Source of the DNA: Candidatus Thioglobus perditus
GTDB lineage: Bacteria; Pseudomonadota; Gammaproteobacteria; PS1; Pseudothioglobaceae
DNA: 61,311 nucleotides
Assembly: GCA_002909145.1 (NCBI GenBank)
Contig: PNQY01000015.1
Span: 1 to 61,311, forward strand
Direction of reading: 5' to 3'
Both the position numbers and the translations under genes were made by a program. Below are positions 1 through 8,243 of the stretch, piece after piece; position 1 is the first letter of the stretch, and each line of letters begins with the position of its first letter. The notes under the pieces are model-generated. The model was given only the letters and a program-made list of their open reading frames with translations. It searched no databases and had not been told where the DNA came from.

Positions 1-1643
1 CCTCTTGATTTAACTTCTTGTAAGTTAGACTTTAGTTTGTCTAATAGTCCGTCATTAGGCGCAATGGCAATGACTGGCGTATCTTTATCAATCAAGGCAA
101 TAGGACCGTGTTTGAGTTCTCCTGCAGGGTAAGCTTCAGCGTGAATGTAGCTGATTTCTTTAAGTTTGAGCGCACCCTCCATGGCGATAGCATGCATGGT
201 GCCTCGACCTAGGAAAATTGCATTGAACTTATCTTTAAAGGTTTTGGCCAATTCTTTGATTTGATCTTCTTGCTGGAGTGTTTTTTTAATTAGACCTGGT
301 AGGCGGTTAAGTCCGTCGACAATTTTAGCCTCTTGCTCTTTTGATACTTGTTTATGACATCTGCCAATCGCCACGGAGAGTAGTGCTAACGACACCAGCT
401 GAGTAGTAAAGGCTTTGGTGGAAGCGACACCAATCTCAGGGCCTGCATGGGTTAGAAAAGTAAGCTCTGATTCACGCGTGAGTGATGACTCTGCTGAGTT
501 ACAGATGGTAAGTGTGTGAATACTTTTGTCTTTGCTGCGTTTTTTAACTGCTTTAAGTGCTTCCAGTGTATCGGCTGTTTCACCACTTTGCGAGATGGTA
601 ACGAATAGTGTGTTGTCCGGGATAATTGGATTGCGGTAGCGATATTCACTGGCAACTTCAATATGTGTGGGTATTTTGGCGATATCCTCAAGCCAATACT
701 TGGCCACCAATCCAGCATTATAGCTAGTACCACAAGCGATGATTTGAATGTTTTTGGTATTTTTAAAGATGTCTTCAGCATTGTGACCAAAAGCAGATGA
801 TAGTACTGCGTCTTTAGTGACGCGTGATTCTAGCGTATCTTGAATAGCCTGTGGCTGCTCAAAAATCTCTTTAAGCATGTAATGTGCATAGTCACCTTTG
901 GATACTTGCCCACTCTTTAGTTTAGATGTTTTAATTTCTCGTTCTACTTGCTTTCCATCTTTGTCATAAATGGCGACTGAGTCTAGAGTAATATCAGCGA
1001 TATCACCCTCCTCTAAAAAAATGAAGTCTTTAGTAATGTCAAGGAGTGCTATTTGGTCTGAAGCAATGAAGTTGCCTTTCTTGCTGATGCCAATTACTAG
1101 TGGTGATCCGCTTCTGGCAGTAATAATACGCCCTGGATCTTCAGGGGAAACTACGCCAACACCATAAGCACCTTCAAAGGTTTGAATGGCTTTTTGTGTG
1201 GCTTCAAGTAGAGTGTCACTTGTTTCTAATGCTTTATGAATGGCATGAGCAATGACTTCTGTGTCTGTATCTGAGGTGAAGTTGTAGCCTTGTGCTTGTT
1301 GTTCTGACTTTAACTCAAGGAAGTTTTCAATAATACCGTTATGCACTACACTAATGCTGTGATTGCAAATGTGTGGATGAGCATTGCGAGAAGATGGCTC
1401 ACCATGTGTTGCCCAGCGTGTATGTGCAATGCCAATAGTGCCATTAAGTGGTTTTTGTTGGTCGCGAATATTTTGTTCGAGATTAGCAACTTTTCCAACC
1501 GCTCTGGCACGATAAAGCTTATTATCTTCATCCAAAACAACCACGCCAGCAGAGTCGTATCCTCGATACTCTAGACGCTTTAAGCCTTTTACTAAAACAG
1601 GGGTAATGTTATTTTTACAGATACCGCCGACGATTCCGCACAT
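1..1643 (-). CDS. glmS: Glutamine--fructose-6-phosphate aminotransferase (3' end cut by window edge)
   Basis: GlmS makes glucosamine-6-phosphate from fructose-6-phosphate and glutamine in the cytoplasm, the first committed step to UDP-GlcNAc for peptidoglycan and lipid A. Translated from the CAT at 1641-1643, the protein begins MCGIVGG, so the N-terminal nucleophile cysteine (Cys2) of the Ntn glutaminase domain is present, followed by the RGYDSAG and HTRWATHGEP motifs. The C-terminal half shows two SIS sugar-isomerase domains (CGTSYNAG, TISQSGETADT, GRGTMHAIAMEGALKLKE). About 547 residues are visible; the usual length is near 609, so roughly 60 C-terminal residues lie beyond base 1. It is downstream of rfaH on the same strand after a 59-base gap with no hairpin or ribozyme seen. 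The identification is secure; only the end is missing. Confidence 0.97.
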   Translation of the reverse strand, partial: MCGIVGGICKNNITPVLVKGLKRLEYRGYDSAGVVVLDEDNKLYRARAVGKVANLEQNIRDQQKPLNGTIGIAHTRWATHGEPSSRNAHPHICNHSISVVHNGIIENFLELKSEQQAQGYNFTSDTDTEVIAHAIHKALETSDTLLEATQKAIQTFEGAYGVGVVSPEDPGRIITARSGSPLVIGISKKGNFIASDQIALLDITKDFIFLEEGDIADITLDSVAIYDKDGKQVEREIKTSKLKSGQVSKGDYAHYMLKEIFEQPQAIQDTLESRVTKDAVLSSAFGHNAEDIFKNTKNIQIIACGTSYNAGLVAKYWLEDIAKIPTHIEVASEYRYRNPIIPDNTLFVTISQSGETADTLEALKAVKKRSKDKSIHTLTICNSAESSLTRESELTFLTHAGPEIGVASTKAFTTQLVSLALLSVAIGRCHKQVSKEQEAKIVDGLNRLPGLIKKTLQQEDQIKELAKTFKDKFNAIFLGRGTMHAIAMEGALKLKEISYIHAEAYPAGELKHGPIALIDKDTPVIAIAPNDGLLDKLKSNLQEVKSR

Positions 1644-1702
1644 AGGTATTTTAAAGTTGGGATTTAATTGTGATTATAAACTTTGAGAGGCTGGTCATGG
1701 CA

Positions 1703-2176
1703 CTAAACTACAGCAACTTCTTTTTCAGATAATTCCAATTCTTGTTGTTGACCGATTAACTTTAATAAGACGGTGACTCGATCTTGGCTATTGTAATTTT
1801 GGAAGACGGCTTTTTGTCCTTTAAAGACACCAGATTTAATTTCAATGCTATCACCTTTTTGGTGTGAGTAAATATTTATTAATTTCTCAATGGTTTGTTG
1901 CTGGTTAATCTTAATGAGTTTAATAATGTTATTCGGCACAATGGCAAAACTCAGGCCAAATCTAACAAAATTTGCCACTCCTCTGGTTGATCGAATTGGT
2001 GTCCAATTTTGATTTTTATCATCTAGCTGAATAAATAAGTATCTTGGAAATAGTGATACGGTTTTATTTTTGATAATGGCTTTTGGATGAAAGACGTCAA
2101 AATCCTGATTAGAGAGGTTTTGCGACGCAATATCCTCTTGTTGAGGTTTTGTTTGAATTAAATACCATTTTTTCAT
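1703..2176 (-). CDS. rfaH: RfaH-type transcription antitermination protein (NusG family)
   Basis: This 157-residue protein has the NusG N-terminal (NGN) domain: it starts MKKWYLIQTKPQQE and carries FPRYLFIQLD and the RSTRGVANFVRFG segment typical of RfaH. A KOW-like C-terminal part follows (KGDSIEIKSGVFKGQKAVF). RfaH binds paused RNA polymerase at ops sites and suppresses termination in long cell-envelope operons. The length matches the E. coli protein (162 aa) rather than NusG (about 180 aa), and the gene is not beside secE/rplK, so RfaH or another specialised NusG paralogue is the better call. It shares a strand with glmS and is divergent from the toxin-antitoxin pair. No ops-bearing target operon was found in the window. 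Confidence 0.85.
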   Translation of the reverse strand: MKKWYLIQTKPQQEDIASQNLSNQDFDVFHPKAIIKNKTVSLFPRYLFIQLDDKNQNWTPIRSTRGVANFVRFGLSFAIVPNNIIKLIKINQQQTIEKLINIYSHQKGDSIEIKSGVFKGQKAVFQNYNSQDRVTVLLKLIGQQQELELSEKEVAVV

Positions 2177-2313
2177 TGCGGTTCATTCTAAACTATTATT
2201 ATATAACATGTGTGTTTTTTTGCTTTCTAAAGATTTTCCAAAATTTTATTGTTTAGTTTTATCGAATGTGTTAGACTTGTCATACATATATTACAATACA
2301 ATAGGAGTTGAGT

Positions 2314-2523
2314 ATGTTATCTGTAAGACTTAATGAAGAAATGCAATCTAAATTAGATGGGTTGGCAAATGCTACCAAGAGACCGAAGAGTTTTTTTGTA
2401 AAAGAGGCCTTAGAAAATTATTTAGATGACATGGTTGATTATTATGAGGTGCAAAGTAGAACTCAGGATAAAAATCGAAATTTGATTAGCATTGAAGAGT
2501 TAGAAAAAGCACTTAATGTATAA
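2314..2523 (+). CDS. RelB/DinJ-like ribbon-helix-helix antitoxin
   Basis: A 69-residue protein with an N-terminal ribbon-helix-helix DNA-binding motif (LSVRLNEEMQSKLDGLA, then a helix KSFFVKEALENYLDDM) and an acidic tail that should wrap the toxin. The start is placed at ATG 2314 because AGGAG at 2303-2307 is 6 bases upstream; an in-frame TTG at 2308 would abut the ribosome site. The gene overlaps the RelE-like toxin by 8 bases, the standard arrangement of type II modules. Such antitoxins neutralise their partner and usually autorepress the operon. Exact subfamily (RelB or ParD type) cannot be settled by eye. Confidence 0.8.
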   Translation: MLSVRLNEEMQSKLDGLANATKRPKSFFVKEALENYLDDMVDYYEVQSRTQDKNRNLISIEELEKALNV

Positions 2524-2770
2524 ATTATTAATTGATGATAAGGTTGAAAAAGATTTTAGAAAAATTGATAATTTTTGGCAAAAGAAAATACTAATCGCAA
2601 TAAAAACTAAGCTTGTTAGTAATCCTTATATAGGTAAGAAATTAGTTGGAGATTTGTCACCCTATTATCGTTATAGGGTTGGAGACTACAGAGTATTGTA
2701 TGAGGTTATTGACAGCAAGTTGTTAATTGTGGTGGTAAAAATTAAACACAGAAAGAATATATATAAATAA
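2516..2770 (+). CDS. RelE/ParE-family toxin
   Basis: An 84-residue basic protein with the RelE fold signature: N-terminal strand YKLLIDDKVEKDFRKID, a central NPYIGKKLVGDLSPYYRYRVGDYRVLYEV segment and the C-terminal strand IVVVKIKHRKNIY. The RYRVGDYRVLY motif and the terminal H-R-K-x-I-Y are typical of RelE-type ribosome-dependent mRNA interferases, although ParE gyrase poisons share the fold. The start codon lies inside the antitoxin gene, so translation is probably coupled. Its stop codon shares one base with the start of the downstream PHP gene (TAATG), which is unusual because it joins the toxin directly to a housekeeping gene. The call to the superfamily is firm; the target is inferred. 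Confidence 0.82.
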   Translation: MYKLLIDDKVEKDFRKIDNFWQKKILIAIKTKLVSNPYIGKKLVGDLSPYYRYRVGDYRVLYEVIDSKLLIVVVKIKHRKNIYK

Positions 2771-3597
2771 TGATTATAGATCTGCACAATCATTCTTATT
2801 ATTCTGATGGGGTTTTATCACCTAAAGAAGTCGTCTCTTTAGCCAAAGAGCAAGGGTGTGAACTATTTGCATTAACAGATCATGATACAACTGATGGGTT
2901 AGTTGAAGCACAAAAACAAGCCGACAAGATTGATCTAAAATTGATTCACGGTGTTGAGGTGTCAGCAATGTGGAGTAATATGACAGTTCATATTGTAGGT
3001 TTGGGTGTTGATATTGAGAATAAAGCCCTTCAAGCAGGACTTAAAAAGCACCAAGAATTTAGGCAATCACGCACTGAGAAAATGGCACGAGGTTTGGGTG
3101 GAGCTGGCATATTTGGCGCCATGGAAAAGGTAAAAAAAATCGCTAAAACTGATATGATTACGCGTACACATTTTGCTCAGATGTTGATTCAAGAGGGTGT
3201 GTGCAAAGATATGAAGGCTGTTTTTAAGCGCTTTTTAACTGGTAAAAAACCTGGTGGTGTGGGTGGCAAGTGGGCTGAGTATGATGAGGTGATCTCATGG
3301 ATACATAGTGCTGGTGGCAAGGCTATATTGGCACATCCTTTGCGCTACCGCATGACTAATACAAAGGTTAGGCGTCTTTTGAGTCATTTATCGGGCGCGG
3401 GGCTTGATGGGGTTGAAGTGGTTACTGGGTCTAGTAGTGGCGATGAAATTACACTAGTAAGTCAATGGGCGAGGGAATTTGATTTATTAGCCTCTAGTGG
3501 TTCTGATTATCATGGCTGGCCAAATCAAAGAGTGCAAGTTGGGTATTTACAAGATATGCCAACTATTAATGAAACTGTATGGAGAGATTGGTTATGA
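2770..3597 (+). CDS. rnm: PHP-domain phosphoesterase, RNase AM / nucleoside 3',5'-bisphosphatase family
   Basis: A 275-residue PHP-fold metal-dependent phosphatase. The first PHP motif DLHNHSYYSDG is at residues 3-13, followed by the TDHDTTDG motif near residue 36, HGVEVSA near 60, HPLRYR near 192 and the final SDYHG motif near residue 246. E. coli YciV (Rnm/TrpH) removes 5' nucleotides from rRNA precursors and hydrolyses nucleoside 3',5'-bisphosphates. Length and motif order match that family. The gene begins on the last base of the toxin stop codon and overlaps yciO by 4 bases (ATGA), reproducing the conserved yciV-yciO pair. The biochemical role is inferred from family membership. Confidence 0.86.
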   Translation: MIIDLHNHSYYSDGVLSPKEVVSLAKEQGCELFALTDHDTTDGLVEAQKQADKIDLKLIHGVEVSAMWSNMTVHIVGLGVDIENKALQAGLKKHQEFRQSRTEKMARGLGGAGIFGAMEKVKKIAKTDMITRTHFAQMLIQEGVCKDMKAVFKRFLTGKKPGGVGGKWAEYDEVISWIHSAGGKAILAHPLRYRMTNTKVRRLLSHLSGAGLDGVEVVTGSSSGDEITLVSQWAREFDLLASSGSDYHGWPNQRVQVGYLQDMPTINETVWRDWL

Positions 3598-4208
3598 CCA
3601 AGTTAGTCGCAATTCATCCTAAAAATCCACAGCAACGACTGGTTATGCAAGTTGTTGAAGAGCTAAGATCGGGTGGTATTATTGCCTATCCGACTGATTC
3701 GGGCTATGCACTTGGCACAACTTTGGGCAATAAAAATGGGTTGGAGAAAATTAGGAAAATTCGCAGTTTGTCCAAGCGTCATGATTTTACTTTGATGATG
3801 CGTGATTTGTCTCATATTGGTGAATACGCAAAGCTTGATAATAATGCCTTTCGACTACTTAAAAAGATTTTACCTGGTGCTTACACATTTATTTTAGAAG
3901 GTACGCGCGATGTGCCTAAGCGTCTCTTGCATGATAAGAAAAAAACAATAGGTGTTAGGGTGTCGAGTCACAGCGTAGTACAGGCATTGCTTGAAGAGTT
4001 AAATGAGCCACTGATGAGTGTTTCTCTTATACTTGAAGGATATGAGTTTTATGATATTGATGATGTGCGTGATGCAGTCGATAATAAAGTGGATTTAATT
4101 ATTGATGATGGGTATTGCCCTCCTGAGCCAACTACTGTGATCAATTTGTCAGGTAATGGAGTTGAAATCATCCGCCATGGTGCAGGCGATACTTCGTTGT
4201 TAGAATAG
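3594..4208 (+). CDS. yciO: YciO/Sua5 family protein (threonylcarbamoyl-AMP synthase-like)
   Basis: About 204 residues with the YrdC/Sua5 fold. The N-terminus reads MTKLVAIHPKNPQQRL, then GGIIAYPTDSGYALG, closely following E. coli YciO; a downstream region contains KRHDFTLMMRDLSHI and GVRVSSHSVVQALLE. Sua5/TsaC enzymes make threonylcarbamoyl-AMP for tRNA t6A37; YciO is a paralogue with weak or uncertain activity. The start at ATG 3594 is chosen over 3579 because it gives the YciO-like N-terminus and an ATGA overlap with rnm. The gene ends just before the alaS promoter. Whether it or a separate tsaC supplies t6A cannot be told from this window. Confidence 0.85.
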   Translation: MTKLVAIHPKNPQQRLVMQVVEELRSGGIIAYPTDSGYALGTTLGNKNGLEKIRKIRSLSKRHDFTLMMRDLSHIGEYAKLDNNAFRLLKKILPGAYTFILEGTRDVPKRLLHDKKKTIGVRVSSHSVVQALLEELNEPLMSVSLILEGYEFYDIDDVRDAVDNKVDLIIDDGYCPPEPTTVINLSGNGVEIIRHGAGDTSLLE

Positions 4209-4225
4209 CCACTTCCCTATATAAT
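4197..4225 (+). promoter_or_regulatory. Sigma70-like promoter for alaS
   Basis: TTGTTA at 4197-4202 and TATAAT at 4220-4225 are separated by 17 bases, a near-consensus sigma70 promoter. The -35 element overlaps the last codons of yciO. Transcription would start near 4232, giving a leader of roughly 20 bases before the alaS start codon. Confidence 0.65.
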
Positions 4226-4254
4226 TAGGCTTTTTTATACAAAGCTTTAATTGC

Positions 4255-6852
4255 ATGAAAACTGCACAAATTAGACAAAAGTTCTTAGATTTTTACGAAT
4301 CAAAGGGTCATACCATCGAGCCTAGTTCATCATTAGTTCCGCATAATGACAAAACCCTGCTTTTTGTTAATGCTGGCATGGTACCTTTTAAAGATGTATT
4401 TAGTGGTGTAGAGAAACGCCCATATACTCGCGCAGCCTCTTGTCAGCGCTGTGTTCGCGCAGGTGGCAAGCATAATGATCTTGAAAACGTGGGATATACC
4501 GCGCGCCATCATACATTTTTTGAAATGCTTGGTAATTTTTCTTTTGGTGATTATTTCAAGCGTGAAGCGATTGAATATGCTTGGGAGTTTCTAACTAAAG
4601 AGATTGGCCTGCCAAAAGAAAGGCTTTGGGTTAGTGTATTTGAAGAGGACGATGAGGCGGAAGATATTTGGGTAAATGAAATTGGTTTTCCAAAAAACAG
4701 AATTTCACGCTGTGGTGCAAAGGATAATTTCTGGCAGATGGGTGACACTGGCCCTTGTGGGCCGTCTAGTGAGATTTTTTATGATCATGGTGAGGATGTT
4801 GCTGGTGGCCCGCCAGGGCATGCGGATGAAGATGGTGATCGTTATATCGAGATCTGGAATCTGGTATTTACTCAATATGATAAACAAGAAGACGGATATC
4901 TTAAACCGCTCGATGCTCCATGTGTGGATACTGGTATGGGGCTTGAACGACTAGCTGCTGTTTTACAACATGAAAATAATAATTATGACACAGATGGCTT
5001 TAAAGCATTAACCAAAGCTATTGTTGGGTTAACACCAAAAGAGAACAATATTAAGCAAGACAATGCCTCAGTACGAGTTATTGCTGATCATATTCGTTCA
5101 ACTGCCTTTATGATTGCCGATGGGGTAATTCCGTCAAACGAAGGGCGCGGCTACGTTTTGCGCCGCATTATTCGTCGTGCGATTCGTCATGGCCATAAGA
5201 TTGGTATTGATAAGGTGTTTTTCTATCGTTTGGCGCCAGTTCTAGCGCTGGAATTTAAGGATGCTTATCCAGAATTAAAGCAATCATTGGCAAATGTTGA
5301 AAAAGTATTAAAGCGCGAAGAAGAGCGTTTTGCGCAAACACTAGATCAAGGTATGGGTATTTTAGAAGAGGCCATTGCTAATTTAGAAGGTAGTGAGATT
5401 GACGGTGAAACAGTATTTAAACTGTACGATACTTACGGCTTTCCAGTTGATTTAACTGCAGATGTTGTACGTGAGCGTGAGCTTACAATTGATATGCCAG
5501 GTTTTGAAGCAGAGATGACCAAACAGCGTGATAGAGCACGCTCAGCAGGTGATTTTAAAACCACACAGAAAAGTGTTGATATTAGTGAAGTTACTGAATT
5601 TTTAGGATACGAGCAATTAGAAAATAGCTCATCTGTCCAGGCACTCATTAAAGATGGTGAGCTGGTTGATTCTATTGAGGCAGGCGATCAAGCTGTTGTG
5701 GTTCTGGAGCAGTCTAGTTTTTATGGTGAATCAGGTGGTCAGGTTGGCGATAGTGGCACATTAAGCAATAATACTGTTGAATTTGATGTTGCTAATACAC
5801 AAAAACAAAAGTCTGGCGCATTTGAACATCACGGGATGTTATCACGCGGAATAATTAAAACAGGCGACGTGTTAGAGGCTCAGGTAGATGCTGGTAGGCG
5901 TAAGCGTATTGCGCGAAATCACTCGGCAACACACTTACTGCATGCAGCCCTTCGCAATGTATTGGGTGAAACAGTTACTCAAAAAGGCTCGCTTGTTGAT
6001 GGTGACAAACTGCGTTTTGATTTTTCACACGATGAAGTTATTGAGAAGATTGATCTTGATAAAATTGAAGCAATGGTTAATCATCGCATATTGGACAATT
6101 CAATTGTTCATACTGATGTGACTGATATAGAAACTGCTAAAAAGAAAGGCGCTATGGCACTTTTTGGTGAAAAATATGGTGATACAGTTCGTGTTCTTAG
6201 TATGGGTAAGAATGATTTTTCAGTAGAGTTATGTGGTGGCACACATGTCAATCAACTTGGTGATATTGGCTTGTTTAGAATTGTATCAGAAGGTGGTATT
6301 GCCGCAGGTGTGCGCCGTATTGAGGCAATGACAGGCTATGATGCTTATCAATTTGATAAGCAAACTGAAGATAGCTTGAGTGCTATTGCACAGATGACTA
6401 AGTCAAATAATGCACAAGCTGTCGAAAAAGTAGCGCAATTAATCAAACAGCAAAAAGAACTAGAAAAACAAATCTCCACTTTTCAAAAGCAATTAGCAAG
6501 TAGTCAAGGTGATGATATTGCAGCTCAAGCGGTTGATGTAAATGGTGTTAAATTATTATCAACAGTTGTAAATGGTGTAAGTGGTAAAGATCTGCGTGAT
6601 ATTGCAGACAAGCTCAAAGATAAATTAGGCTCCGCTGTGGTGGTATTGGCTGCTGTTAGTGGTGATAAAGTGGCACTTGTTGCTGGCGTGACTAAAGATC
6701 TAACTGATAAGTATCAAGCTGGTAAGATTTTGAACCATGTGGCCCAACAGGTTGGTGGTAAAGGTGGCGGTCGACCGGATATGGCGCAGGGTGGCGGAAC
6801 TCAAGTAGAGAATATAGACTCTGCTTTAGACTCAGTTAAGGATTTAATTTAG
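4255..6852 (+). CDS. alaS: Alanyl-tRNA synthetase
   Basis: An 865-residue class II synthetase that charges tRNA-Ala. Residues 1 to about 450 hold the aminoacylation core ([40 protein letters not shown], and DTGMGLERL at motif 3). The editing domain near residue 560 has the zinc-type [12 protein letters not shown] motif and a later CGGTHV. The C-terminal C-Ala domain ends with a [15 protein letters not shown] segment. Length is normal (E. coli 876). It has its own promoter and is followed by a strong hairpin terminator, so it is probably monocistronic. Confidence 0.98.
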   Translation: MKTAQIRQKFLDFYESKGHTIEPSSSLVPHNDKTLLFVNAGMVPFKDVFSGVEKRPYTRAASCQRCVRAGGKHNDLENVGYTARHHTFFEMLGNFSFGDYFKREAIEYAWEFLTKEIGLPKERLWVSVFEEDDEAEDIWVNEIGFPKNRISRCGAKDNFWQMGDTGPCGPSSEIFYDHGEDVAGGPPGHADEDGDRYIEIWNLVFTQYDKQEDGYLKPLDAPCVDTGMGLERLAAVLQHENNNYDTDGFKALTKAIVGLTPKENNIKQDNASVRVIADHIRSTAFMIADGVIPSNEGRGYVLRRIIRRAIRHGHKIGIDKVFFYRLAPVLALEFKDAYPELKQSLANVEKVLKREEERFAQTLDQGMGILEEAIANLEGSEIDGETVFKLYDTYGFPVDLTADVVRERELTIDMPGFEAEMTKQRDRARSAGDFKTTQKSVDISEVTEFLGYEQLENSSSVQALIKDGELVDSIEAGDQAVVVLEQSSFYGESGGQVGDSGTLSNNTVEFDVANTQKQKSGAFEHHGMLSRGIIKTGDVLEAQVDAGRRKRIARNHSATHLLHAALRNVLGETVTQKGSLVDGDKLRFDFSHDEVIEKIDLDKIEAMVNHRILDNSIVHTDVTDIETAKKKGAMALFGEKYGDTVRVLSMGKNDFSVELCGGTHVNQLGDIGLFRIVSEGGIAAGVRRIEAMTGYDAYQFDKQTEDSLSAIAQMTKSNNAQAVEKVAQLIKQQKELEKQISTFQKQLASSQGDDIAAQAVDVNGVKLLSTVVNGVSGKDLRDIADKLKDKLGSAVVVLAAVSGDKVALVAGVTKDLTDKYQAGKILNHVAQQVGGKGGGRPDMAQGGGTQVENIDSALDSVKDLI

Positions 6853-6857
6853 ACAAT

Positions 6858-6884
6858 AAAAAACCCTCAATAAGAGGGTTTTTT
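6858..6884. terminator. Bidirectional rho-independent terminator between alaS and the DsrC-like gene
   Basis: An 11-bp perfect stem, AAAAAACCCTC (6858-6868) with GAGGGTTTTTT (6874-6884), encloses a 5-base AATAA loop and is followed by ATTTTT. The A-rich left arm gives a T-tract on the other strand, so it can end alaS and the convergent gene at 6902. Confidence 0.9.
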
Positions 6885-6901
6885 ATTTTTATAAATGTGA
6901 C

Positions 6902-7192
6902 TTATACACATCCAGTAGGTTGTGGCATGCCGCCATACTTAGTAATGGGCTTCATAGGTCCTGTTAGCCACTCCTTAAAAAGAATCTTTTTATCAATACC
7001 AACTACCTTTGCAAAAGTTCGGATCGGTGGCACCGCTGAGTTCTCAGCAAAGTATTCCCTTGCTGCAAGGATCTGACTAACTTGTGAATCAGTTAAAGCA
7101 ATATCATCCTCAGTTGCCATTTTATGCATAATTTCTTCAGTCCAAATTGATGGGTCTACCAAGTAGCCATTTCCTGTTCTATCCAATGTCAT
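6902..7192 (-). CDS. DsrC/TusE-family sulfur carrier paralogue with a single C-terminal cysteine
   Basis: A 96-residue DsrC/TusE-family protein. The family pattern is clear: G-Y-L-V-D-P, W-T-E-E near residue 17, A-x-E-D-D-I, and the C-terminal arm GGMPQPTGCV with the penultimate cysteine (Cys95). In catalytic DsrC a second cysteine stands 11 residues upstream and forms the trisulfide or disulfide; here that position is Thr84. This is the TusE-like state, in which one cysteine accepts persulfide for tRNA 2-thiouridine synthesis, or of regulatory DsrC homologues. The true two-cysteine dsrC is in the dsr operon at 33297. The gene is divergent from prmA and sits under a perfect FNR-type dyad. Family is secure; the precise role (TusE versus other) is open. 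Confidence 0.88.
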   Translation of the reverse strand: MTLDRTGNGYLVDPSIWTEEIMHKMATEDDIALTDSQVSQILAAREYFAENSAVPPIRTFAKVVGIDKKILFKEWLTGPMKPITKYGGMPQPTGCV

Positions 7193-7235
7193 TTTTTAAT
7201 ACCCTAGTAATTTAATTGGTTATATTATATATTAA

Positions 7236-7249
7236 TTGATTTAAATCAA
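7236..7249. promoter_or_regulatory. FNR/ANR-type binding site
   Basis: TTGATTTAAATCAA is a perfect match to the FNR consensus TTGAT-N4-ATCAA. Its centre (7242.5) is about 41 bases upstream of a possible start near 7201 for the DsrC-like gene (-10 TAAATT read on minus at 7214-7209). It is also about 71 bases upstream of a possible start for prmA (-10 TATACA at 7302-7307). Either spacing suits FNR-type activation. The match is seen directly; regulation is inferred. Confidence 0.6.
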
Positions 7250-7361
7250 GTTTTTTTAATACACATTATTATTTTGTGGAAATTGCAAAATACATACGCG
7301 CTATACAAAAAATAAATTGAAACAAGGCTTTTGTTGTTATGCAATGTATAATTTAAGCCTT

Positions 7362-8240
7362 ATGGACTGGATGCAGATTACACTTAACACCTCTAAGGAT
7401 CAGGCTGATTTTGTTAGTGAAATACTAATGGGGCTAGGTAGTAGTTCGATAACTTTTAGCGATACACATGACGATGCAATTTTTGAGCCTCCTGTAGGAG
7501 AAACTCCACTTTGGCAGAACACAACTATTACTGCTTTGTTTGATTTAGATGTTGATCAGAATCATGTACAAGATATGTTGTTGCAGATTTGTAATATTAA
7601 TAACACAAGTTTTGAGTTGTTAAAAGATCGAACCTGGGAAGATGAATGTAAGAAGGATTTTCATCCTATGCAATTTGGCAAGCGCATATGGATTTGCCCC
7701 TCATGGGAGGACTTATCTAAATTGCCAAAAGATGCTGTTGTAATTGATATGGATCCTGGATTGGCATTTGGCACCGGAACCCATCAGACTACTGATTTGT
7801 GTTTACAATATTTGGATGAAAAACCTCCCATTGATAAGAGTGTAATTGATTATGGATCAGGCACAGGAATATTAGCAATTGCAGCGGTGAAGCTTGGTGC
7901 TAGTAGTGCAATTGCTATAGATAATGACCCGCAAGCAGTTGTTGCTACATTAAATAATATTAAAAACAATAAAGTTGATGACAAAATCTGCGCTCTACAT
8001 ACTGATGAGGAAGGTAAGTTGGATAAGGTGGACTTACTAATTGCTAATATTTTAGCTAATCCTTTGATCGGTCTTTGTGAGCATTTTTCTGGACTAGTTA
8101 AGACTGGTGGAAAAATTGCATTATCAGGAATTTTGCAAGATCAGTTAGATATGGTTATAAATACATATAGTGAGTATTTTGATAATTTAACAATAATACA
8201 AAAAGATGATTGGTGTCGAATTGATGGGACAAGAAAATAA
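7362..8240 (+). CDS. prmA: Ribosomal protein L11 methyltransferase
   Basis: PrmA trimethylates ribosomal protein L11. The start at ATG 7362 gives MDWMQITLNTS and a length of 292 residues, almost the same as E. coli PrmA (293); the longer reading frame from 7317 adds an unrelated N-terminus. Family marks include THDDAIFEP near residue 36, the DPGLAFGTGTHQTT motif near residue 135 and the SAM-binding VIDYGSGTGILAIAA segment, followed by NILANPLI. The gene lies 3 bases before the PP-loop gene and is divergent from the DsrC-like gene. Confidence 0.95.
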   Translation: MDWMQITLNTSKDQADFVSEILMGLGSSSITFSDTHDDAIFEPPVGETPLWQNTTITALFDLDVDQNHVQDMLLQICNINNTSFELLKDRTWEDECKKDFHPMQFGKRIWICPSWEDLSKLPKDAVVIDMDPGLAFGTGTHQTTDLCLQYLDEKPPIDKSVIDYGSGTGILAIAAVKLGASSAIAIDNDPQAVVATLNNIKNNKVDDKICALHTDEEGKLDKVDLLIANILANPLIGLCEHFSGLVKTGGKIALSGILQDQLDMVINTYSEYFDNLTIIQKDDWCRIDGTRK

Positions 8241-8243
8241 ATA

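Noticed and set aside
1644-1702. Possible glmS ribozyme or other leader element upstream of glmS.
   Set aside because: The gap is only 59 bases with no recognisable fold; the glmS ribozyme is typical of Gram-positive bacteria and much longer.
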